From Myxococcota bacterium (GTDB taxonomy: Bacteria; Myxococcota; UBA4151), in assembly GCA_028823075.1 (NCBI GenBank), contig JAPKCE010000090.1:1-7200 (forward strand): a stretch of 7,200 nucleotides of DNA, read 5' to 3'. The translations under genes were made by a program, and so were the position numbers. The notes below the pieces were generated by a model. That model was not told where the DNA came from and searched no databases. It saw nothing but the letters and a program-made list of their open reading frames with translations. Shown here one piece after another: positions 1 through 6,018 of this stretch. Each line of letters starts with the position of its first letter. Within the stretch, counting starts at the first letter, position 1.

Positions 1-2
1 CT

Positions 3-1127
3 CAAAACTTCTACCCCTGCCAGATGAACGTCGCCGGTCTCTGCCAAAACTTCTGCCCCGATGGTCAAGTCTGCGATGAGGGTTGTCAGCATTGCCAACC
101 TGAAAACCCAGGTTGTAACATGAACCGAGAAGGTAGCTGCATCAATGAATGCCCCCCGGGACAGCTCTGCGCGCCGAATTGCATCGACTGCATTGGCCAA
201 GGCGATATCGCCCAATGCCAGATGCTTAATAATCAATGCCGCGACACCTGCCCCAACGGCCAGACCTGTGACCCTGCCTGTGGAGCCTGTGAGCCGGCTC
301 AATCGGGTGTCTGCCAAAACCCGGGCGGCATTTGTCAAAACACCTGCCCGGCCGGGCAGTGGTGCGACCCCGAATGCGACCACTGTATTCCAGTCACCCA
401 AGCGGGCGATGTCTGTCAGATCATCAACGGCAACCAATGTCGTGAATCCTGCCCGGAGGGCTTCCAATGTGATGAAAACTGCCGAACCTGCGTACAGGAC
501 CAACCGGCGGGTAACGGAAGTTGCGTGATCCAAGGTGACCTTTGTTACAACCGCTGCGATGCAGGCTTTGTTTGCGACCCGGGTTGCATTGACTGCGTCT
601 TGGCGAATGAGCCGCAGCGTGACTGTCAGATGCGTGGCAACGAATGCCTTGATAACTGCCCGAACAACCAAAGCTGCACCGAAAACTGTAGTGCCTGCGT
701 GCCCGACCAACAACCGGCTACCTGCCGAATGGATACTCGGCGACGTTGCCTCAACGTTTGTCCACAACAACAGCATTGCGACGCTGAGTGCACCTTCTGC
801 ATCGAAGAGAACCGTGCTGGTCGCAGCTGTCAACTGCGAGGAGATGTCTGCCAAGACGAATGCATCCAGGGCACGCATTGTGACCCGGCCTGCTTGAGTT
901 GCGTCCCGGACCAGCAACAAGGCGGCTGCAGCATGGTCAACAACGCCTGCCAAAACACCTGTGCGGGCGATCAGGTCTGCGACGCCAACTGCACAACTTG
1001 TGTCGCTGGAAACGCTGGAGACCAGCGCTCCTGCCAGACTAAGAACAACCAATGCCTGGACATCTGCGGGCGCAACGCCAACTGCGACAACCTATGTCGC
1101 TTCTGCGAGTCACGGCTACCCAACTAG
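3..1127 (+). CDS. Cysteine-rich tandem-repeat protein, probably secreted (5' partial)
   Basis: The frame is open to the left edge, so the ATG at 24 is very likely internal: the codons before it already contain the first cysteine (18-20) of a repeat. Eleven consecutive units are visible, each with six cysteines in the pattern C-x(6,7)-C-x3-C-x5-C-x3-C-x2-C, joined by linkers of 6 to 10 residues rich in Q, N, P, G and D. This gives 66 cysteines in about 375 residues. Common sub-motifs are CQM at the start, CP-x-GQ in the middle and CDPxC near the end. The protein ends three residues after the arginine that follows the last-unit serine (SRLPN), with no C-terminal anchor or sorting signal. So many regularly spaced cysteines suggest an exported, disulfide-bonded protein, but the signal peptide would lie upstream, out of view. 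I do not recognise the family; it is not the EICDDxIDND type found nearby. Alternatives are a metal-binding role or a knottin-like adhesive or inhibitor array. A GNAT gene follows 10 bases later. Confidence 0.85.
   Translation, partial: QNFYPCQMNVAGLCQNFCPDGQVCDEGCQHCQPENPGCNMNREGSCINECPPGQLCAPNCIDCIGQGDIAQCQMLNNQCRDTCPNGQTCDPACGACEPAQSGVCQNPGGICQNTCPAGQWCDPECDHCIPVTQAGDVCQIINGNQCRESCPEGFQCDENCRTCVQDQPAGNGSCVIQGDLCYNRCDAGFVCDPGCIDCVLANEPQRDCQMRGNECLDNCPNNQSCTENCSACVPDQQPATCRMDTRRRCLNVCPQQQHCDAECTFCIEENRAGRSCQLRGDVCQDECIQGTHCDPACLSCVPDQQQGGCSMVNNACQNTCAGDQVCDANCTTCVAGNAGDQRSCQTKNNQCLDICGRNANCDNLCRFCESRLPN
18..1112 (+). repeat. Eleven tandem six-cysteine protein repeats (about 90-108 bp each)
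   Basis: Units begin at a Cys codon and have the invariant core spacing x3-x5-x3-x2 between cysteines two to six. Only the first gap (6 or 7) and the inter-unit linker vary. The conservation is at protein level. DNA copies are divergent but still share fragments such as tgccagatg (18 and 218) and tgccaaaac (three or more places). This indicates old duplications rather than recent array expansion. Confidence 0.85.
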
Positions 1128-1137
1128 GTTCAACAAT

Positions 1138-1569
1138 TTGGAACTGTATTTCATCGAGACTGAGGATGCGCTGTATGCCAGCGAACTCGACCTGCGCTTT
1201 CGCGTGCTACGTGAACCACTAGGTCACGGTCGCAAAGACGTTCCTTTTCCCTTTGAGGAGCAATGCCTGCACCTGGTCGCTGTCGATGGCGGTAGGGTCG
1301 TCGGTTGCGTTCTCTTTACAGCCGATGAAGAGCACAGCGGGCGATTGTTTCAGATGGCCATTAGCCCCCAATTACAAGGGCAAGGGCTGGGCACGAGGCT
1401 GGTGCAAAAATTAGAACTCGAATTGCGCAAGCGCAAGGTTGAGCGACTGCATCTGCACGCCCGAGACAGCGCTACCGCCTTCTACGAAAGGCTAGGTTAT
1501 CGCTGCGTCGGCGACCCCTTCACCGAAGTCGGTATCAGGCATCGAAACATGGAAAAAGAGCTCGTTTAG
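1138..1569 (+). CDS. GNAT-family N-acetyltransferase (TTG start)
   Basis: This 143-residue protein is a normal-length single-domain GNAT enzyme, which would transfer an acetyl group from acetyl-CoA to an amine on an unknown small molecule or protein in the cytoplasm. Visible family features are an N-terminal segment RVLREPLG (22-29), a beta strand LHLVAVDGGRVVGCVLF (44-60), the acetyl-CoA pyrophosphate loop QGQGLGT (80-86, Q-x-x-G-x-G type) after MAISP, motif B FYERLGY (115-121), and an ending GIRHRNMEKEL (132-142) as in ElaA/YjcF-like members. The frame has no ATG before the mid-domain Met73. TTG at 1138 is chosen because it gives a full first strand (ELYFIETEDA) and follows AGG at 1126-1128. 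CTG at 1144 is a weaker alternative. The frame is open further upstream but there it is only a shadow of the cysteine-rich gene. It is probably co-transcribed with that gene, and no functional link is evident. Confidence 0.85.
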   Translation: MELYFIETEDALYASELDLRFRVLREPLGHGRKDVPFPFEEQCLHLVAVDGGRVVGCVLFTADEEHSGRLFQMAISPQLQGQGLGTRLVQKLELELRKRKVERLHLHARDSATAFYERLGYRCVGDPFTEVGIRHRNMEKELV

Positions 1570-1581
1570 AGGGCTCGAAAC

Positions 1582-2319
1582 TCAGACCGGCAAGTCTTGG
1601 TCGCAAGCTGCAACCTCGGTCGGGCAATGGTCTATAGCGCAAGCAAGATCGTCGCCACATTCATTCTCAACAGCGCAGGCGACCAAGGCTTGCGCCAAGT
1701 TGTTCGACCCTTCGTCACCGGCAGCCAAGCAAGCCTGCTGACAGTTCTCATCCTCACATATGCCCAGGCATAGGACGATTTCGCGGCAGAAAGCGCTGGG
1801 CGCTAGGCCTCCGCAGGCCGGGTCGTCAATACATTGGTCGTCATTGCAATCGACCCGCCCGTTGCGGTCATTGTCGATTCCATCGTCACAGATCTCCTGC
1901 TCGCCGGGGCAATCGCCAACCCCGTAACAGTCAGGGTCGGCGCAATCGAAGAGCAAGTCGCCATCGTTGTCGATTTCATCATCACAGATCTCATCAACTA
2001 ACGCCGCACCGGCATCGACCGGACCCGAGCCGCTGGTGCCGCCGTCGGCCGGTATCGATTGACCGCCGTCAGCGGGTGCCGTTGTTGCGTCGCGAGCTGA
2101 ACCGGCGTCATGCGCTGGACCGGCATCGACGGGAGGATTCTTACAGGCAAAAAGATTGGCACATTCACTGTCATCACAATCGGTCGCACCGTCACCATCG
2201 TTGTCGATCGCGTCATCGCAGATCTCATCAACAACCGGAGGGGCCGGCTCAGGTTGATCCGGGCAAGCCAGCAGCGGCAGAGTCAAAAATAGGGTGAGCA
2301 ACACAAATTGAAAACGCAT
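1582..2319 (-). CDS. Lipoprotein with MopE-like Asp/Cys motifs and C-terminal Cys module
   Basis: The protein has 245 residues. ATG at 2319 is chosen over the upstream ATG of the longer frame (2412, inside the OPT gene) because it directly starts a signal peptide (MRFQFVLLTLFLTLPLLAC) and has AGGA six bases upstream. The lipobox is LLAC with Cys19, predicting a lipid-anchored envelope protein. Three motifs of the form E-I-C-D-D-x-I-D-N-D-x-(D/N) followed by D-C and a further C lie at residues 32-53, 110-131 and 142-163. They resemble the Asp-rich, possibly Ca-binding repeats common in myxobacterial proteins and MopE-like proteins. A low-complexity linker rich in DAG, ADGG and P (61-107) separates the first from the second. 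Residues 178-239 hold ten cysteines (178, 184, 188, 193, 197, 215, 221, 227, 232, 239) in a probably helical disulfide module. The specific function is unknown. It follows the OPT gene by 59 bases and may be read through from it. Confidence 0.88.
   Translation of the reverse strand: MRFQFVLLTLFLTLPLLACPDQPEPAPPVVDEICDDAIDNDGDGATDCDDSECANLFACKNPPVDAGPAHDAGSARDATTAPADGGQSIPADGGTSGSGPVDAGAALVDEICDDEIDNDGDLLFDCADPDCYGVGDCPGEQEICDDGIDNDRNGRVDCNDDQCIDDPACGGLAPSAFCREIVLCLGICEDENCQQACLAAGDEGSNNLAQALVACAVENECGDDLACAIDHCPTEVAACDQDLPV
1961..2232. repeat. In-frame direct repeat, 38 bp copies 234 bp apart
   Basis: Bases 1961-1998 and 2195-2232 match at 34 of 38 positions by eye. They encode the start of the EICDD-IDNDGD motifs in the lipoprotein. 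The offset of 234 bases is 78 codons, so recombination between copies would remove or add the linker plus one motif without shifting the frame. Confidence 0.7.
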
Positions 2320-2341
2320 AACAATTCCTAACGTACTAATG

Positions 2342-2359
2342 CGGCAACCTACGCTGCCG
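2342..2359 (-). promoter_or_regulatory. Small inverted repeat in leader of the lipoprotein gene
   Basis: CGGCA (2342-2346) and TGCCG (2355-2359) can form a 5 bp stem with an 8-base loop, 22 bases upstream of the lipoprotein start codon. Together with the neighbouring 6 bp hairpins it fills most of the 59-base gap between OPT and the lipoprotein. The remaining bases carry the AGGA ribosome binding site (2326-2329). I see no convincing -35/-10 pair here. Confidence 0.25.
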
Positions 2360-2360
2360 T

Positions 2361-2387
2361 AGGGTTTCTGGGAACCCTCTAAGGGTT
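2361..2387 (-). promoter_or_regulatory. Two mutually exclusive hairpins around the OPT stop codon
   Basis: On the minus strand three segments occur in order: AACCCT (2387-2382), AGGGTT (2378-2373) and AACCCT (2366-2361). The middle one can pair with either neighbour over 6 bp. In the first pairing the loop is exactly the OPT stop codon TAG (2381-2379); in the second it is CCCAGA. No T-run follows, so it is a poor intrinsic terminator. It may act as an mRNA 3'-end or processing structure, or may be chance. Confidence 0.35.
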
Positions 2388-4226
2388 TTGACAGCGGCGT
2401 TTGAAGAGCCAAACCATGCCAAGCGCTGCCGCGGCGGTCAGACCAAAGGTCAGTGAACTGCTCAAACCCGGATGCAAAGCTTTGATGCCACCGGTTGCCA
2501 GAAGAGCCAGGCCTACCCCCATCAAACTTTCGCCGGCGATAACGCCCGAACAGAAAAGAACGCCCCGCTGCATGAGGCTATCCTCATCGGCCTGGGGCTC
2601 CTTACGGCGAACACCGTGGGCAATCAGGCCCCCCACGAGAATCGGTAAGGCGAGACCGAAGGGAAGGTACATGCCCACGGCAATAGGCATCAGATGGAGA
2701 CGGAACTCACTGCCTTTGCGCTCGAGAAGAGCGTCCCCGACGAGCAAGATGACACCGATGACAGCGCCGATGGCGACCAGGTTCCAGGGTAGAGAAGTGT
2801 CGCCGAAGAAACCTTTGGCGAGGGCTGCAAAAAGGCCCGCCTGCGGGGCCGCCAACTCCTTACCGCCAATTCCACCCGGGGTATTTTCATGCAAAAGTTG
2901 CAACACCGGAGCCATCACCAACGAGGCGACCGCAACACCGATAATCTGCATGATCTGTTGACGGTACGGGCTAGCGCCAACGATCTGTCCGGTCTTCAAA
3001 TCGTTACAGACATCGCCCGAGGTGCAAGCCGCGCAACAGACGATGGCAGCCACGCCGAGCGTCGCCACCATGCCCTGCATGCCCGTGAAACCAAAGAGCA
3101 GCAGCAAGGCACCGGTAAAAAGCACAGCAGTGATGGTCATGCCCGAAACCGGACTGTTCGAATTGCCGACCAAACCGACGATGTAACTGGCGACGGCGGT
3201 GAAGAAGAAGCTCATCACCACCATGATCACCGTGGTCACTGCGGCGATCACGACGTCGCCCGTTAAACCGTAGTAAATCCAACCAATCAGCAGCGATACC
3301 AACAGCGAAAGCGCAGCGATTACAGGGCCCGGAAGATCGCGATCACGAAGATCACTAGCGACAGACCCCGTTCCCTTGCGCAGCACAGTGATGGCGCTAA
3401 CCAAGCCGCCGCGCACACGATAGATCGAGGCCAAGCCACCAACGACCATGGCGCCAACGCCGATGTAGCGGATCTGGCTCGACCAGACGCCCCAGGCTTG
3501 ATCGAGCAGGGGTCCATCACCCGCTGCTGCGAGCAAGGGCATACCGACCAACCAGCCGATAGCACCGCCCAAAAAGATGAGCAGAGCGACGTTGAGGCGG
3601 ACGATGAACCCCACAGCGACCAAAGCCGGCGAGATATCGGCACCCATATAATTCAAGCGCCCCGCCACGGAATAGGCGCCCTCGAGCGTATGGGTAAAGA
3701 GATGCACGAAACTGGCGAGAAACTTAAAGGCGGCACCGAAAAGGGCACCGATAACCACCGAAGAGGCGCCGTTATCAGCACCCTCATCGTCTTGACCCGC
3801 TCTGAGGACAGCAGCGCAGGCCACGCCTTCGGGGAACTTGAGTTCCTCGCTCTGGTCACCCGTCACAAAAACCCGGCGCATTGGGATCATGAAGAGAATG
3901 CCGAGCATGCCACCGGTAAAGGAGATGGCGGTCGTCATGAGCATGTCGAACTCGGTCCAAAAACCGATCAACAACAAAGCCGGCATGGTAAAGATGATGC
4001 CCGCCGCCAAGGATTCACCGGCTGATGCCGCGGTTTGAACCTGATTGGCTTCTAAGATGGTGCCGTCACCGAAGAGCGTGCGCAGCACCAACATAGCGAT
4101 CACCGCCGCCGGGATGGAGGCGGAAACCGTCATGCCGGCCTTGAGCCCCAAATAGACGTTTGCGGCGCCCATCACCACGGACAAAACGACGCCGAGGATG
4201 ACGACTCGCAGGGTTAGCTCTTTCAT
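2379..4226 (-). CDS. OPT-family oligopeptide transporter
   Basis: This 615-residue polytopic inner-membrane protein belongs to the prokaryotic branch of the OPT family, secondary transporters for oligopeptides or, in relatives, metal chelates. The substrate of this one cannot be read from sequence. Visible family signatures are NVYLGLKAG (23-31), E-A-N-Q-V-Q-T-A-A-S-A-G-E-S (59-72), the central GNSNSPVSGMTI loop, the DLKTGQIVGASPYRQQ segment, the GMYLPFGLALPILVGG segment before RRKE, and SGVIAGESL (560-568) near the end. Length fits the family (about 600-700), with many hydrophobic helices throughout. The start at 4226 is chosen because AGGAG lies seven bases upstream and the helix begins at once (MKELTLRVVILG); the 22-residue upstream extension overlaps the POT gene and lacks OPT character. 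It lies 10 bases behind POT, so both peptide-uptake proteins are likely made from one mRNA. Confidence 0.95.
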   Translation of the reverse strand: MKELTLRVVILGVVLSVVMGAANVYLGLKAGMTVSASIPAAVIAMLVLRTLFGDGTILEANQVQTAASAGESLAAGIIFTMPALLLIGFWTEFDMLMTTAISFTGGMLGILFMIPMRRVFVTGDQSEELKFPEGVACAAVLRAGQDDEGADNGASSVVIGALFGAAFKFLASFVHLFTHTLEGAYSVAGRLNYMGADISPALVAVGFIVRLNVALLIFLGGAIGWLVGMPLLAAAGDGPLLDQAWGVWSSQIRYIGVGAMVVGGLASIYRVRGGLVSAITVLRKGTGSVASDLRDRDLPGPVIAALSLLVSLLIGWIYYGLTGDVVIAAVTTVIMVVMSFFFTAVASYIVGLVGNSNSPVSGMTITAVLFTGALLLLFGFTGMQGMVATLGVAAIVCCAACTSGDVCNDLKTGQIVGASPYRQQIMQIIGVAVASLVMAPVLQLLHENTPGGIGGKELAAPQAGLFAALAKGFFGDTSLPWNLVAIGAVIGVILLVGDALLERKGSEFRLHLMPIAVGMYLPFGLALPILVGGLIAHGVRRKEPQADEDSLMQRGVLFCSGVIAGESLMGVGLALLATGGIKALHPGLSSSLTFGLTAAAALGMVWLFKRRCQNP

Positions 4227-4233
4227 CTGGCAA

Positions 4234-4239
4234 CTCCTA
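4234..4239 (-). promoter_or_regulatory. Shine-Dalgarno of OPT merged with POT stop codon (TAGGAG)
   Basis: On the minus strand TAGGAG spans 4239-4234: TAG (4239-4237) ends the POT gene, and AGGAG (4238-4234) is a strong ribosome binding site seven bases before the OPT ATG (4226). A ribosome ending on POT therefore sits on the OPT initiation region, which favours translational coupling and fixes the OPT start. Confidence 0.8.
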
Positions 4240-5865
4240 TTGCGTGTAGTCCTGAGTCTCGTAGAATCGGGCTCGCAAAGCGAAAAGAACACCAGCGACG
4301 GCCATCAGAGCGGCAAAGACCCAGAAGAAGTCCGCCAAGTCCAAGCCCTTAAAGCCAGTAAGTAAGACGACCAGTTTATTGCCCAAAGCGACGCATAAGA
4401 GCCACAGCCCCATAATGGTCGACTTCATGCGCGCTGGGGCTTGGGTGTAGGCAAACTCGAGCCCGGTGATCGAGACCATCACTTCGGCCTGGGTGATGAT
4501 TAGGTAAGGGATGACCTGCCAGGAAACGTGCATGTTCTGACCACCGTCGATGGTTTGCTGAATAAGAGCGACGGTGACGAATGCAAAAGAGGCAGCGAAC
4601 ATGCCCAAAGTCATTTTGCGTAAAGCCGTTAGTGGCCAAAAGCGGTTGATCGCCGGATAGATGAAGTACGTGTTGATGGGGATCAGCAGCATCACCATAA
4701 GCGGGTTCAGCGCACCGATCTGCGAAGGCAAAACGGTAAAGCTCCAGCCCAGAATATCGAAGTCTCGGTTCATGCGCGTGGCCTGGCGAATCCAGGTTGA
4801 GGCGTGCTGATCAAAGAGCGCCCAGAACACACTGACCAGGAAGAAAATCGAGATAATGCGCAGCACGGCAGCCGGGCCGGCTGCGGCTTCCGAGCCGAAA
4901 CGCCGGGCGGCGTCGGCGAAGAAACTGTTGCGCGCAATCCCCGATTCACCACGCCCGAGCGCGGCTTCCTTGGCGGTCTTGTTGGCGCCGCTGAGCAAGG
5001 CCCCGAGGGCGTGCAGAAACACCGCCAGGAATCCATCATCCTGGGCTCGACGTTGGCGAATTTTAAAGATCCATAACCCGAGCACCGTAAATCCGACAAC
5101 GGCCACCGCGAACTCACCGCCGGTTAAGAAAGCGGTTCCAAACAAAGGCAGTCCGATGAGCCCTAAGAAAAGCGCCGAACCGCTCAAAGTGTCTAGTATG
5201 CCCAATTTTCCACCCGGTCGCGGTTGAACATGAACAAACTTATGACGCCCCATCCAGAAATAGATGGTGGCGATGAGCATGAGAACACCGGGCAAACCAA
5301 AGGCCACTGCGGTTCCATAACGGACGCGTAATACCGGAATCAGCAAGGTGGCGAAGAAGGAACCGAAATTGATGATAAAGTAGAAAATCTGGAAAATGCG
5401 CGGAATAAGGTTCCAGTTACCGCGACCGAACTGATCGCCGACATGAGCTGAAACACAGGGCTTAATACCGCCAGCGCCGACGGCGATTAGAGCTAACCCG
5501 AGATACATTCCCGGCAAGCTGTTTTCAGCCACCGCCAAGACGCCATGACCAGCGCAGTAGAGTAACGATAACCAGATGATGGTCTGATATTTTCCGAGCA
5601 AACGATCGGCGATGATGGCGCCGATCATAGGAAAGGCGTAAACGGCGGCGATAAACAGGTGAACGACCTTCTGCGCCTCTTCTTCGGCGAGCACCGTGTT
5701 GGCGGCGCCGACGGCCACAAAAAGGGTCGTCAGATGAACCTGTAAAATGGTTTTCATGCCGTAGAAGCTGAAGCGTTCGCAGCCCTCATTAGCGATGATA
5801 TAAGGCACGCCCGGAGGATAGCCGGTTAGGTCGTGATCGGGTTCAGTCTTTGCCACCAGGTCCAT
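4237..5865 (-). CDS. POT/PTR2-family proton-coupled oligopeptide transporter
   Basis: This 542-residue MFS-fold membrane protein imports di- and tripeptides with protons. The N-terminal E27-x-x-E30-R31-F32-x-F-Y35 matches the ExxERFxYY proton-coupling motif, with Phe at the first Tyr. Other hallmarks are ADRLLGKYQ (86-94) after helix 2, GGIKP with Lys135 in helix 4, FYFIINFGS (161-169) in helix 5, FWALFDQ with Asp352 in helix 7, NPLMVMLLIP in helix 8, and TGLEF with Glu470 in helix 10. Hydrophobicity suggests 12 core helices plus two extra ones (about 228-247 and 251-268), as in bacterial POTs, followed by a hydrophilic loop to about 332. The helix 7 and 10 motifs closely resemble animal PepT1 (around its Asp298 and Glu595). 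ATG at 5865 has GGAG six bases upstream. It is the first gene of a probable operon with OPT. Confidence in family is very high; exact substrate range is inferred. Confidence 0.96.
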   Translation of the reverse strand: MDLVAKTEPDHDLTGYPPGVPYIIANEGCERFSFYGMKTILQVHLTTLFVAVGAANTVLAEEEAQKVVHLFIAAVYAFPMIGAIIADRLLGKYQTIIWLSLLYCAGHGVLAVAENSLPGMYLGLALIAVGAGGIKPCVSAHVGDQFGRGNWNLIPRIFQIFYFIINFGSFFATLLIPVLRVRYGTAVAFGLPGVLMLIATIYFWMGRHKFVHVQPRPGGKLGILDTLSGSALFLGLIGLPLFGTAFLTGGEFAVAVVGFTVLGLWIFKIRQRRAQDDGFLAVFLHALGALLSGANKTAKEAALGRGESGIARNSFFADAARRFGSEAAAGPAAVLRIISIFFLVSVFWALFDQHASTWIRQATRMNRDFDILGWSFTVLPSQIGALNPLMVMLLIPINTYFIYPAINRFWPLTALRKMTLGMFAASFAFVTVALIQQTIDGGQNMHVSWQVIPYLIITQAEVMVSITGLEFAYTQAPARMKSTIMGLWLLCVALGNKLVVLLTGFKGLDLADFFWVFAALMAVAGVLFALRARFYETQDYTQ

Positions 5866-5883
5866 AATTTACTCCAGACGCGG

Positions 5884-5937
5884 AACGCCTAACGCCAACG
5901 GGGTGCGCGCGCTACGACTCATCGCCAAGCCGACTCA
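5884..5937. repeat. Short direct repeats in the divergent intergenic region
   Basis: CGACTCA occurs at 5915-5921 and 5931-5937 (16 bases start to start). AACGCC occurs at 5884-5889 and 5891-5896, followed by AACGGG. Both lie upstream of POT within the 153-base gap between the two divergent genes. They could be operator half-sites for a regulator of the transporter operon, but repeats this short can arise by chance. Confidence 0.3.
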
Positions 5938-5969
5938 CGCTAACTTGTAAATGGCGTCAAAAGACCGAG

Positions 5970-5998
5970 TTGGCAAGGCTTCGAGGGCAGGCTAGGGT
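5970..5998 (+). promoter_or_regulatory. Candidate sigma-70-type promoter for the PPC lipoprotein gene
   Basis: TTGGCA (5970-5975, five of six to the -35 consensus) is followed after 17 bases by TAGGGT (5993-5998, keeping the first, second and last -10 positions). Transcription would start near 6005, giving a very short leader before the AGGGGA ribosome binding site (6009-6014) and ATG at 6019. I found no equally good promoter for the minus-strand POT gene in this gap. Confidence 0.4.
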
Positions 5999-6018
5999 AA
6001 GGCAGATCAGGGGAAATA

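Noticed and set aside
145..897. Plus-strand frames 145-528 and 535-897 inside the cysteine-rich gene
   Set aside because: They are shifted-frame readings of the repeat array (Ala/Thr/Arg-rich), with no ribosome binding site and no conserved pattern.
961..1137. Upstream extension of the GNAT frame to an ATG at 961
   Set aside because: The extension overlaps the last two cysteine repeats in another frame and adds non-GNAT low-complexity sequence. A normal-length GNAT begins at about 1138.
1556..1605. Possible bidirectional terminator between the convergent GNAT and lipoprotein genes
   Set aside because: Only 4 bp stems (such as GACC/GGTC at 1585-1602, inside the lipoprotein 3' end) are seen, without T-runs.
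2320..2412. Upstream extension of the lipoprotein to 2412
   Set aside because: It would put 31 residues before a clear lipoprotein signal peptide and overlap the OPT 3' end. The Met at 2319 has its own AGGA site.
2401..4038. Long plus-strand open frames opposite the OPT gene (2401-2961, 2889-3266, 3498-4025, 3838-4038)
   Set aside because: They are antisense shadows: no recognisable domains, Arg/Pro/His-rich low-complexity translations, and full overlap with a strongly supported transporter gene.
4227..4292. Upstream extension of OPT to 4292
   Set aside because: It overlaps the POT C-terminus out of frame, is polar and unlike OPT N-termini, and lacks the strong AGGAG that precedes 4226.
5901..5914. 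Alternating GC run (GCGCGCGC-like) as a Z-DNA or regulatory element
   Set aside because: It is only about eight bases long and expected by chance in GC-rich DNA.
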